Shown here in pieces: positions 7,458 through 14,348 of a stretch of 27,134 nucleotides of DNA (the first letter of the stretch is position 1; each line of letters opens with the position of its first letter). Location: NCBI GenBank assembly GCA_000402515.1, contig AQRL01000019.1, forward strand, positions 1-27,134, in the 5' to 3' direction. A model generated the notes under the pieces. That model saw only the letters and a program-made list of their open reading frames with translations, was not told the DNA's origin and searched no databases. Source of the stretch: Nanoarchaeota archaeon SCGC AAA011-G17. GTDB lineage: Archaea; Nanobdellota; Nanobdellia; SCGC-AAA011-G17. Made by a program: the position numbers and the translations under genes.

Positions 7458-7838
7458 TTATCTTTTTAGGTCTTTGAATTTTATAGAATGCTGTTCTCCT
7501 GCACTGCCCCAGTTAGCCAGCTCAGTTTCATGAATAATTACTGTTACTGCCTGTGCAGGGATTCCCAGACTTATGAAAACTTCTGTAATTTTCTTTATTA
7601 GTTCAGCTTTTTTTTCTTTTTCCACTGGCCATGATTCAATGTCATTAAAAAAACGGTGATCAGAATTAATCCATTTTTTATAATCTGGATTAAATTCATT
7701 ATCATATAACCACAACCCACAACCATCTGGATTATGTTTCTTGAGAATTTTATGGATTTTTATTACACTCTTATCTGAAGGAGTTAATCTGGCCCACCAA
7801 ATTTTTTCTGTGTGTGATAACCATATGATTTTTTCCAT
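7458..7838 (-). CDS. Tautomerase-superfamily-like protein
   Basis: The C-terminal half, from PVEKEKKAELIKKITEVF to AVTVIIHETELANWGSAGEQ, closely resembles 4-oxalocrotonate tautomerase family proteins, including the VIIHE...NWG segment. The family's catalytic N-terminal proline is not available because about 60 unrelated residues precede the match (WLSHTEKIWWARLTPSDKS, then DGCGLWLYDNEF). The active-site chemistry is therefore probably changed or lost. I place the start at the ATG at 7838, 1 nt after the stop of the CCA-adding enzyme; in-frame ATGs at 7847 and 7859 would overlap that gene. It is co-transcribed with it. Confidence 0.6.
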   Translation of the reverse strand: MEKIIWLSHTEKIWWARLTPSDKSVIKIHKILKKHNPDGCGLWLYDNEFNPDYKKWINSDHRFFNDIESWPVEKEKKAELIKKITEVFISLGIPAQAVTVIIHETELANWGSAGEQHSIKFKDLKR

Positions 7839-7839
7839 T

Positions 7840-9033
7840 TTATTCATTAACAACTGCAATGCTTTTTACTTTTTCTTTTATATAAGGGTCAGAAGATATT
7901 AAATCCTTTACAAACTGGTTAATATGAGTATGCTTTCTTTCAAGCTCTACAAAGATTCTGTCATTCTCTATTTTATAGTTCGGGTATCTTTCTTTAAAGA
8001 CTTCAACATGCTTTGTTTCTTTTAATGGAGGGCCAAAATGCTTGAACTTTTTAGGAACTTCTTTTTTTTCTGTGAAAAACCATAATAAGCTTTCAGAACC
8101 AAATTCCATATCATGCTCTGTTACATTAAAGCCATTCTGATTAAGGATAGTTTTTATGTATTCCTGCGCTTTTAGCAATTTAGCTCCTGCGATGTCTGAT
8201 TTTCTTTCTAGGGGTATTGCTTTCAGAATAAGGGCGTCTTTCAGCTCTTCTAAATCCTTGGTTTTTATCTCAAAGTAAGATGGAGAGGGATTGTGGTAGA
8301 ATTCCTTGGCTTTTTCTATAAATTTATTGAATTTTTTTTCAGACAAAGCTGCTGCTGCGTTTCTAGATGAGCAGGTTGGGTCAATAACAATTAATGGGCT
8401 TAATTTTGCTTCATTCAGCTTTTTTGCATGCTGTTTATCCCCAATAACATCTCCTGGCTTCCATTTCATTGCTGCTTTGATCAGTTTTTCAAATGAGCCA
8501 TAATTAATAGTCAGAATTTCTGTTACAAAGCCTGAGAAGCCTTTTATGTAGGATTCTGCTCCATAGATCTTATTTGCCTTGCAGAAGGCCCTTGTCAGTC
8601 TTATTTCATCCTGCAGGGATTCATTTACTTTTGATTTTACCCATTCTGTATGAAAAGGAGAGGAATCTGTGATGTTTTCTGCCTTTTCCGGAGAAGATAC
8701 TTTTAGTACAGGAATAATTTCAAAGATATAACTTGAATATTCTATCTTGAAATAATCGCGAGAGCCATGCACTCTTGAAATGTCTTTGAATAGTTTTTTT
8801 AAATCTTTTTCTAATAATGCTGAAATATCCTTGTCTTTGAAGGTTAAGGGGTACTGGACAAAGATATCAATATCATGGCCCCCTTTAAGCCAGGTTCCTT
8901 TTGCTACACTTCCCCCTATAACTGCCTTCGCATCTTTTAGCTTGGAATTCAGCTTTTCCAGGAAGATTTTTGCCAGTTTATTTACATGCTCTATTTCTTC
9001 TTTTTCCGGCTTTACCAAACTAAGTGCCTTCAT
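7840..9033 (-). CDS. cca: Archaeal CCA-adding enzyme (tRNA nucleotidyltransferase)
   Basis: Adds or repairs the 3' CCA of tRNAs, which matters here because neither tRNA in the window encodes CCA. The catalytic signature is IGGSVAKGTWLKGGHDIDIFV: Gly41-Ser42 and the metal-binding Asp54 and Asp56. The class I archaeal architecture continues with AESYIKGFSGFVTEILTINYGSF and PLIVIDPTCSSRNAAAALS. At 397 aa it is somewhat shorter than the usual 430-450, consistent with genome streamlining. A TTTATAA box on this strand (9056-9062) lies 26 nt upstream of the ATG. The tautomerase-like gene follows in the same transcript. Confidence 0.95.
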   Translation of the reverse strand: MKALSLVKPEKEEIEHVNKLAKIFLEKLNSKLKDAKAVIGGSVAKGTWLKGGHDIDIFVQYPLTFKDKDISALLEKDLKKLFKDISRVHGSRDYFKIEYSSYIFEIIPVLKVSSPEKAENITDSSPFHTEWVKSKVNESLQDEIRLTRAFCKANKIYGAESYIKGFSGFVTEILTINYGSFEKLIKAAMKWKPGDVIGDKQHAKKLNEAKLSPLIVIDPTCSSRNAAAALSEKKFNKFIEKAKEFYHNPSPSYFEIKTKDLEELKDALILKAIPLERKSDIAGAKLLKAQEYIKTILNQNGFNVTEHDMEFGSESLLWFFTEKKEVPKKFKHFGPPLKETKHVEVFKERYPNYKIENDRIFVELERKHTHINQFVKDLISSDPYIKEKVKSIAVVNE

Positions 9034-9055
9034 AAAGCGGATAAGTGAAGAAAGA

Positions 9056-9062
9056 TTATAAA
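9056..9062 (-). promoter_or_regulatory. TATA box for cca operon
   Basis: Minus-strand TTTATAA centred 26 nt before the ATG at 9033. Confidence 0.6.
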
Positions 9063-9074
9063 GATTTTGGTGGT

Positions 9075-9371
9075 CTATCTATGTTTTATTAGATTATTTG
9101 CAAAATAAAAACTTCCTAATCTGATTTCTTTTTTTCCAACTCTTACTGTAAAAATAGTTAGTGGCTCTTTTGGCAATCTTTTTTCTTCTTCTAGGGATGC
9201 TGCAGCAGGATGATATTCTATTCTTATTATTGGGAAACTATTTTCAAAGGATAGTGGATGCGGCGCTATGGCCTTTTCTAAGAATTCTTTATTTTCATAA
9301 GAAAGGTTTCTATCAAATGATAACAATGCTCCTTTTTCATAATTCCTTGCTATTTCTGCTTCAATTGACAT
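9075..9371 (-). CDS. Hypothetical protein (98 aa)
   Basis: No family recognised. The sequence is soluble, with an acidic, helical first third (MSIEAEIARNYEKGALL), a central EYHPAAASLEEEKRLPKEPL segment and a beta-rich end (TIFTVRVGKKEIRLGSFYFANN). The chosen ATG directly follows an in-frame TAA, so it is the most upstream ATG possible. A TATA-like TTATAATATT on this strand near 9407-9416 would leave a leader containing GAAGGAGAAAT, so unlike its neighbours it may be leadered. Confidence 0.6.
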   Translation of the reverse strand: MSIEAEIARNYEKGALLSFDRNLSYENKEFLEKAIAPHPLSFENSFPIIRIEYHPAAASLEEEKRLPKEPLTIFTVRVGKKEIRLGSFYFANNLIKHR

Positions 9372-9487
9372 TTAAAATTCAAAAACTATCTATTTCTCCT
9401 TCATGAATATTATAAGAAAAACAGACTATTTTTTAGTATTTAAATCTTTCTTTTGTAACCACTTAAAAGTAATTTATTATAGAAATA

Positions 9488-9495
9488 TTTATAAA
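9488..9495 (+). promoter_or_regulatory. TATA box fixing the start at 9517
   Basis: TTTATAAA centred 25.5 nt before the ATG at 9517; it lies inside the longer open frame that begins at 9403, so translation from 9403 is unlikely. Confidence 0.6.
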
Positions 9496-9516
9496 CTGAT
9501 TAAGAATATCCTATTT

Positions 9517-9930
9517 ATGCCTTTATTGGAAGATAGGTTATTAAGGATTTGGGAATTGAAAGAATTGGGCAAGAGTGATATAGAAATTTCTGAAGAGCTT
9601 GGCTTAAATGACGGTAATGTTAGTATGTTTGTGCATAACAAAAAAATCACTAGCAGAAAGATGGGAAGTAGAAAGTCTGAGATAAAGAGATTTGGTTTTG
9701 ATTACGAGAATGGTCTTAGAACAGAGAGTCTTACCCATAGAGATGCATCACAAATTTATGCTTTTGAAGATGAGTTTAATTCCAGCAGAGAGGAAATTGC
9801 CGAGGCAATAGGAAAGAGCACAAGACTGGTTGAATATGCTTTAGATAATAGAAAAGAAATAGAACCAACACTGATTAAATACTTAAGGGTTTTATTTCCT
9901 GAAGAAAGTGTTAGTAAGCCATACAGATAG
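9517..9930 (+). CDS. Helix-turn-helix DNA-binding protein (137 aa)
   Basis: The N-terminus reads LLRIWELKELGKSDIEISEELGLNDGNVSMFVHNKK, a resolvase/homeodomain-like HTH. A second HTH-like segment lies near residues 87-110 (SSREEIAEAIGKSTRLVEYALDNR). This bipartite arrangement would allow binding to two half-sites. The frame is open back to 9403, but the promoter spacing puts the start here and the extra upstream residues are low-complexity. The target and regulon are unknown. Confidence 0.6.
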   Translation: MPLLEDRLLRIWELKELGKSDIEISEELGLNDGNVSMFVHNKKITSRKMGSRKSEIKRFGFDYENGLRTESLTHRDASQIYAFEDEFNSSREEIAEAIGKSTRLVEYALDNRKEIEPTLIKYLRVLFPEESVSKPYR

Positions 9931-9993
9931 TTAATTAATAAGATAGATTTTGTTTTCTCCAAATAAATTGTTTGAATTATCTGATTCGTAAGC

Positions 9994-10098
9994 CTAGCTT
10001 ATTGAATAATTATTAATTTTGATACAATCATATAAGAGATGCACAGAAAACCCAATTCCGAATGCAAGTATTATTGAAACAAGATCTTTCTTTTTCAT
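9994..10098 (-). CDS. Possible 34-aa membrane microprotein
   Basis: Reads MKKKDLVSIILAFGIGFSVH followed by LLYDCIKINNYSIS: a basic start then one hydrophobic segment of about 18-20 residues, as in single-pass small membrane proteins. A minus-strand TTTAAATA box (about 10119-10126) lies 24 nt upstream, while the opposite-facing TATA of the endonuclease IV gene is separate. It fills most of an otherwise empty 229-nt gap. The length is so short that chance cannot be excluded. Confidence 0.3.
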   Translation of the reverse strand: MKKKDLVSIILAFGIGFSVHLLYDCIKINNYSIS

Positions 10099-10130
10099 TC
10101 TTTTTTTAAGCAATCTTTTATTTAAAAAGT

Positions 10131-10138
10131 TTTATATA
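10131..10138 (+). promoter_or_regulatory. TATA box for endonuclease IV operon
   Basis: TTTATATA centred 25.5 nt before the ATG at 10160, predicting a leaderless transcript through the PIN gene. Confidence 0.6.
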
Positions 10139-10159
10139 GCTGAATCTATTTTTTAGTTT

Positions 10160-10948
10160 ATGAGGGTTTTAGTCGGACCTGCTGGTTCTTCCGGGTTGGG
10201 AAATTTAGAGGGTGTTAAGCAGGTTGCTAATCTCGGAATGCAGGCGATGGAATGTGAATTTACGTACGGGGTAAATTTAAGCAATGAAAAGGCTAAACTT
10301 GTTGGAGAGCTGGCTAAGAAATTAAATATCAGCCTGAGTGTGCATGCGCCTTATTATATTAATCTTAATTCTAATGAGAAAAAAAAGATAGAAGATTCAA
10401 AGAGAAGGATATTAGAAAGCTGTGAAAGGGGCCATTATCTAAATGCAACACATATAGTATTTCATCCTGGATTTTACGGGAAGAAGAGCAAGGAAGAGAC
10501 ATTTGATATAATTGCTGAGGAGATAATTGAGCTAGTTAAGACAATCAAAGAAAAAAAGTGGAATGTTAAGTTAGCACCAGAAACAACAGGAAAGATAAAT
10601 GTTTTTGGGGATTTAAATGAAATTATGGAATTAACCAAGAAAACAAAATGCAGCTTTACAATTGATTTTGCGCATATATTAGCAAGAAGCAAGGGCAAGA
10701 TTGATTATGATGATGTGTTTGACAAATTAAAAAATCATGACCATCTGCACTGCCACTTTTCAGGGATTGAATGGGGGGAGAAGGGAGAAAAAAACCATAA
10801 ATTAACTCCGGATAAAGAGATTAAAGAGTTGGTCAGTGAGATAATGAAAAGAAAAAAGAGCGTTACAATAATAAATGAGAGCCCAAATCCAATGAAGGAT
10901 GCTTTAAGAACAAAAGATGAGTTTGTTAAGCAAGGATATAAATGGTAA
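10160..10948 (+). CDS. nfo: Endonuclease IV (AP endonuclease)
   Basis: Cuts 5' of abasic sites in base-excision repair, the step after glycosylases such as the Ogg2-like enzyme at 2996. The xylose-isomerase-like barrel has its metal ligands in order: VHAPYY (His62), VFHPGFY (His102), LAPETTG (Glu141), FTIDFAH (Asp169, His172), LHCHFSG (His199), KNHKLTP (His213) and IINESP (Glu). At 262 aa it is of normal archaeal length. The final codons overlap the start of the PIN-domain gene by 7 nt. Confidence 0.92.
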   Translation: MRVLVGPAGSSGLGNLEGVKQVANLGMQAMECEFTYGVNLSNEKAKLVGELAKKLNISLSVHAPYYINLNSNEKKKIEDSKRRILESCERGHYLNATHIVFHPGFYGKKSKEETFDIIAEEIIELVKTIKEKKWNVKLAPETTGKINVFGDLNEIMELTKKTKCSFTIDFAHILARSKGKIDYDDVFDKLKNHDHLHCHFSGIEWGEKGEKNHKLTPDKEIKELVSEIMKRKKSVTIINESPNPMKDALRTKDEFVKQGYKW

Positions 10949-11368
10949 CAAAATATTATTTAGATACATGCATCTGGATTGATTATTTTGAAAATAGAGT
11001 TGATAATTTTAGGCCGTTGGGTGACTGGGCTCTTGATTTACTAAAAAAGATAATTAAAGATAATGATTTAATTATATATTCTGATTTAGCAGAAGAAGAA
11101 CTTTTATCTTTTTATAATAAAAACAAAATAGAAGACCTTATGTTTTTTGTTCCAAAAAAATTATTAATAAAGATAAACTCGGATAAATTACAGTTAAAAG
11201 AAGCTATTACAACAGGCAGAAAATTAAAAATTCCAGTTAAGGATGTTCTTCATGCAATATTAGCGAGAGATAATAATGCAATATAATGCAATATTTATAT
11301 CCAGAGATAAACATTTTTACGAATTAGCAAACCAATTAACTATCAAAAGACCAGAAGAATTAATCTAA
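10942..11368 (+). pseudogene. PIN-domain RNase toxin, frameshifted
   Basis: VapC-like PIN domain: YLDTCIWIDYFE (Asp8), SDLAEEELL (Glu51-53), VKDVLHAILARD (Asp101). The open frame stops at 11286 after ARDNNAI (114 aa). Removing one unit of a 10-bp tandem duplication (11275-11294) restores the standard C-terminus: NAIFISRDKHFYELANQ to the stop at 11366-11368. The restored end contains the fourth acidic residue in SRDKHF. As written the product lacks that Asp and the last strand and helix, so it is probably inactive. The cause may be a recent slippage mutation, a reversible switch or an assembly error. It overlaps nfo by 7 nt. Confidence 0.85.
11275..11294 (+). repeat. 10-bp tandem duplication inside PIN gene
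   Basis: AATGCAATAT occurs twice with no spacer (11275-11284 and 11285-11294). The extra unit shifts the reading frame by +1 (10 nt). Confidence 0.95.
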
Positions 11369-11623
11369 CCTTAAGTTAAATTTTTTGGCTATTTTTCTTA
11401 TTGCAATGTTACTTGCTTCTTCTTCGCTCATTCTTGCTTTTCCTTTAAGACTTCCCTTAAAGGCTATTAACTTTTTTATTACTTCTTCTTTCTCTAATTC
11501 AGTTAATTTGTTTCTTATTGCCTCTCTTATAAACTCTGTTCTTGTGCTGTAATTATTTTTTTTGAGATTGTTATCTATGTTTTTTAGTAGTTCTGGTTCC
11601 ATCTTCAAGCTTATAGTTTCCAT
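11360..11623 (-). CDS. Ribbon-helix-helix (CopG-like) antitoxin/regulator
   Basis: The first 45 residues form an RHH DNA-binding domain: a short strand (ETISLKMEPELL), then two helices with STRTEFIREAIRNKL. The C-terminal part (residues 46-87) is charged and helical, the place where such antitoxins wrap a toxin. It is convergent with the PIN gene and its end overlaps the restored PIN end by 9 nt, an unusual geometry since VapB and VapC are normally on one strand. Its promoter overlaps a palindrome (11630-11647), suggesting autoregulation. Confidence 0.8.
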   Translation of the reverse strand: METISLKMEPELLKNIDNNLKKNNYSTRTEFIREAIRNKLTELEKEEVIKKLIAFKGSLKGKARMSEEEASNIAIRKIAKKFNLRLD

Positions 11624-11629
11624 GGTAAT

Positions 11630-11658
11630 ACTTTGTATATACTAAGTAATATTTAAAC
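11630..11658 (-). promoter_or_regulatory. Promoter with palindromic operator for RHH gene
   Basis: ACTTTGTATATACTAAGT (11630-11647, plus strand) is a palindrome with one mismatched pair out of nine. It sits between the ATG at 11623 and a TATA-like element (ATTTAAA, 11651-11657), thus over the transcription start. RHH dimers typically bind such short palindromes, so the gene probably represses itself. Confidence 0.55.
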
Positions 11659-11671
11659 TTTTCTATAAGTT

Positions 11672-11995
11672 TTAACCTTTTGATAGTTCTGCTTCCAATA
11701 TTCTTCCTTCATTAGTGCCTTCAAGAATTTCTAATGCGTAGTAATAAGTTGTTATATGCAGATATTTTTCTGATAATGGACTTTCCTTTTCTGAATATAT
11801 TATATTTTTAGAAGAGATTATATTTTTCTCTGCTGGTGATAGTTTCCTTGGAAATTTCAGCCCTTCCACCAATCTGCCTTCACTAAATATGGTTAAATAA
11901 ACGCCATCAACAACTTTTGAATCAGATCTCAGTGTCTGTCCTTTGTATTCTATTTCTCCATCGATAATATCCGTAACTTTTCCGGTTAGTTCCAT
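11672..11995 (-). CDS. Hypothetical protein (107 aa)
   Basis: No family recognised. The N-terminus is beta-rich (MELTGKVTDIIDGEIEYKGQ, VVDGVYLTIFSEGRLVEGLKFP), the rest mixed and polar. It is transcribed divergently from the NTP-transferase gene at 12050 using one shared TATA box 25.5 nt upstream of its ATG. Confidence 0.6.
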   Translation of the reverse strand: MELTGKVTDIIDGEIEYKGQTLRSDSKVVDGVYLTIFSEGRLVEGLKFPRKLSPAEKNIISSKNIIYSEKESPLSEKYLHITTYYYALEILEGTNEGRILEAELSKG

Positions 11996-12016
11996 AATCC
12001 TAACAAGATGAAAATT

Positions 12017-12024
12017 TTTATAAA
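12017..12024. promoter_or_regulatory. Palindromic TATA box shared by two divergent genes
   Basis: TTTATAAA is its own reverse complement. Its centre is 25.5 nt from the minus-strand ATG at 11995 and 29.5 nt from the plus-strand ATG at 12050, both suitable for leaderless initiation. Confidence 0.55.
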
Positions 12025-12049
12025 GTTAACTGTTTGTAACTTTTTTGAA

Positions 12050-12874
12050 ATGGTAAATGCCGTTATTTTAGCTGGAGGGAGAAGAGGAGAATATATGGAG
12101 AAGGATAATTGGATTTACAGAAAATTATTCGGGAGGATAATTCCTGGCGAGGAAAAGTCTGTTAGAATTTACAAAGGGAAACCTCTTGTTAGTCATGTCA
12201 TAAATGCATTAAAAAATTCTAAAACCATTGATGATATTGTTGTTGTTGGCAATACATTTTTACTAAAAGAAGCAGGGATTAATGATGTTAAATGCCTGGA
12301 ACAAGGGAATACAATGATAGAGAATGTTATGATTGGTTATAATTATTTTAAGGGGCAGGGATATAGAGAAAAAATATTACTTGCTCCATGTGATATACCT
12401 GAGATCGGCGGAGATAGCATTGATGAATTTGTTGAAAAGGCAAGAGAAGGTGATTTTTGTTTGGCTGTTGGTGACAAGAAATTTTTGGGAGAATATGATG
12501 GCATTTTCCACAGATTTTATTTTTGGATTTTAAAAGATGGAGAGAGAAAAAAGTATAGGATAAGTAATCTTAGTATTGTTAAACCTGATGCTATTTGGAA
12601 TAAGGAGATGGTCGAATATGCATTTAGCTTAAGAAAAATAATGTGGCCTGGAAACTGGCCAAATATAGCAAAAGAGCTTGGCTGGAAATCTTTCTTTGAT
12701 TATTTAAGATTGAAATTAACTTTTGAGTATCTCGAGGAAAGATTTTCTGATAAATTTGGCTGTGATTTCAGAATTATTGAGATATGCGACCCTGCTGTTT
12801 CTTTCGACCTTGACCATAACAGAGATTCCAGAAAACTAAGAAAATGGCACAAGTTAAAAAAGGTTAAGGCTTGA
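12050..12874 (+). CDS. MobA-like NTP transferase (nucleotidyltransferase)
   Basis: GT-A-fold nucleotidyltransferase: MVNAVILAGGRRGEY carries the LAGG nucleotide-binding loop, KPLVSHVINAL and DIVVVGN follow, LLAPCDIPEIGG has the metal-binding Asp, and SFDLDHNRD near the C-terminus matches the closing Asp motif of molybdenum-cofactor-type transferases. The middle (residues about 145-215) is an unusual aromatic-rich insertion. I chose the ATG at 12050 rather than 12008 because the TATA box lies inside the longer frame and the LAGG strand then begins at residue 2. The substrate sugar or cofactor is not evident. It overlaps the convergent methyltransferase by 11 nt. Confidence 0.8.
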   Translation: MVNAVILAGGRRGEYMEKDNWIYRKLFGRIIPGEEKSVRIYKGKPLVSHVINALKNSKTIDDIVVVGNTFLLKEAGINDVKCLEQGNTMIENVMIGYNYFKGQGYREKILLAPCDIPEIGGDSIDEFVEKAREGDFCLAVGDKKFLGEYDGIFHRFYFWILKDGERKKYRISNLSIVKPDAIWNKEMVEYAFSLRKIMWPGNWPNIAKELGWKSFFDYLRLKLTFEYLEERFSDKFGCDFRIIEICDPAVSFDLDHNRDSRKLRKWHKLKKVKA

Positions 12875-13778
12875 TTATTTTAGCAACGAAAAATCCTTCT
12901 GTATTATTATCCTGCGGCCAGATTCTCAAGCATTTTTTTATTTCTGAAGAATAAATTTCATTTTCAAATTCCAAGACCGGCTCTGAACTTTTTAAATTTT
13001 TAATTTCAATATTCTCTAGTTTAGCATCTGTGTTTTTTAACAAATGGTTAATAACTGCTTCATCTTCATGCGGCTCTATTGAACAGGTTGAATAAACCAG
13101 AATTCCTTTTGGTTTTAATAATGAATAAGCAGTTAGTATCAATCTTTTTTGCTCTATTGCTAATTTTTTTATCATATCTGTGTTATATATCTCTAAAGTT
13201 CTCAATGATTTTGCAATTCCTCCTGTGCCTGAGCAGGGTGCATCAAGAAGGATTTTATCAAACTGCATATTTTTTATTTTATGCCCTTTTGATATTGTCA
13301 CCAATACATTTTTACAGCCGCATCTCTGTAAATTAATTTCCAATGGCTTTAAACGCTGGTATTTGTAGTCATTTGCAACTATTATTCCTGTATTTTCCAT
13401 CAAGGCAGATAGCTGGGTTGTTTTTGAGCCGGGTGCTGCTGCCATATCCAAAATAAATTCATTTTTTTCCGGTCCTAATATCAATGGAGGTATCATTGAG
13501 GCTGCTTCCTGAACATAGAAATAACCAAGAGTATGCTCTGGGAGATTTCCAATATCCATCTTCTCACCTTCAACATAGAAACCTTCCTTATAGAATTGAA
13601 CCTGCGTTAGCTTATAGCCTTTTTCTTCTAATCTTTTTATAAGTTTTTCAGGAGAAATTTTCAAGGTGTTGATTCTTATACTTCTCTTCAGCCTTTTTGT
13701 ACAGGCTTCTCTGAACTCTTTCCAGTCTGTCATCTTCCTGTATCTTTCTATAAATTCTTTCTTAAATTGCGGCTGCAT
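12864..13778 (-). CDS. NOL1/NOP2/Sun-family RNA m5C methyltransferase
   Basis: Methylates cytosine-5 in tRNA or rRNA using SAM. Motifs in order: SIRINTLK (N-terminal RNA-binding part), FYVQEAASMIPP, SAM-binding FILDMAAAPGSKTTQL, KILLDAPCSGTG with catalytic-type Cys182, and LVYSTCSIEPHEDE with Cys232. At 304 aa it is the compact archaeal form without extra PUA or NusB domains. It shares a TATA box with the divergent gene at 13830. Confidence 0.9.
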   Translation of the reverse strand: MQPQFKKEFIERYRKMTDWKEFREACTKRLKRSIRINTLKISPEKLIKRLEEKGYKLTQVQFYKEGFYVEGEKMDIGNLPEHTLGYFYVQEAASMIPPLILGPEKNEFILDMAAAPGSKTTQLSALMENTGIIVANDYKYQRLKPLEINLQRCGCKNVLVTISKGHKIKNMQFDKILLDAPCSGTGGIAKSLRTLEIYNTDMIKKLAIEQKRLILTAYSLLKPKGILVYSTCSIEPHEDEAVINHLLKNTDAKLENIEIKNLKSSEPVLEFENEIYSSEIKKCLRIWPQDNNTEGFFVAKIIKP

Positions 13779-13800
13779 TGTATTTTATAGTGAATAAATG

Positions 13801-13808
13801 TTTATAAA
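13801..13808. promoter_or_regulatory. Palindromic TATA box shared by two divergent genes
   Basis: TTTATAAA centred 26.5 nt from the minus-strand ATG at 13778 and 25.5 nt from the plus-strand ATG at 13830. No second TATA is needed in the 51-nt gap. Confidence 0.6.
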
Positions 13809-13829
13809 GTTATATTATTCGTTTATTTT

Positions 13830-14300
13830 ATGTCATTAATTGATGAATTTGAAATAAGCAAAAGAGTTGAGGATATACTTACCAATGAAGGCAGAGGAGG
13901 CAGGATGATTGTTGCTTCCAATATATTACCTTTATTCTTAACATCCAATTCAAAATCTATAAATCATTTTTTATTAAATGGCAGAGGCAGTTTAGAAATA
14001 TTAACACATAACCCTTCTGTATTATACAATATGCCTGTTTGCCTTTCTGACTTTTCTATTATGGATGGGCATAGAATAGACATGGGAAAAATTGAAGTTT
14101 ACCATACTGAAAGAAGGATAAAATCTGAATTTGCAGTTCTTTGGAATTATGTAATAATTTCTTTTTATAATAAAAAATTTGGGTTAATTGAAAATATTGG
14201 ATTAACAAAAAAATATACTAGAACTTTTGAAGAGATGAAAAAAGCAGAGTTTGTTCAGGATTTTGGTTATGTTCCACCAAGACCACTTGTTAGAACTTAA
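13830..14300 (+). CDS. Hypothetical protein (156 aa)
   Basis: No family recognised. Soluble mixed alpha/beta sequence with notable stretches MIVASNILPLFLTSNSKSIN, LNGRGSLEILTHNPSVLYNM and DFGYVPPRPLVRT at the end. The start is supported by the shared TATA box. The gene precedes the 14349 gene by 48 nt but the latter has its own TATA box. Confidence 0.55.
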   Translation: MSLIDEFEISKRVEDILTNEGRGGRMIVASNILPLFLTSNSKSINHFLLNGRGSLEILTHNPSVLYNMPVCLSDFSIMDGHRIDMGKIEVYHTERRIKSEFAVLWNYVIISFYNKKFGLIENIGLTKKYTRTFEEMKKAEFVQDFGYVPPRPLVRT

Positions 14301-14319
14301 TTCTTAAGTATAATAATCA

Positions 14320-14327
14320 ATATAAAT
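14320..14327 (+). promoter_or_regulatory. TATA box for 14349 gene
   Basis: ATATAAAT centred 25.5 nt before the ATG at 14349. Confidence 0.55.
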
Positions 14328-14348
14328 TAGTTTCTATAACTTTAAAAA

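Noticed and set aside
12008-12049. Upstream ATG of the NTP-transferase gene
   Set aside because: These codons overlap the TATA box; the conserved nucleotide-binding strand starts immediately after the ATG at 12050.
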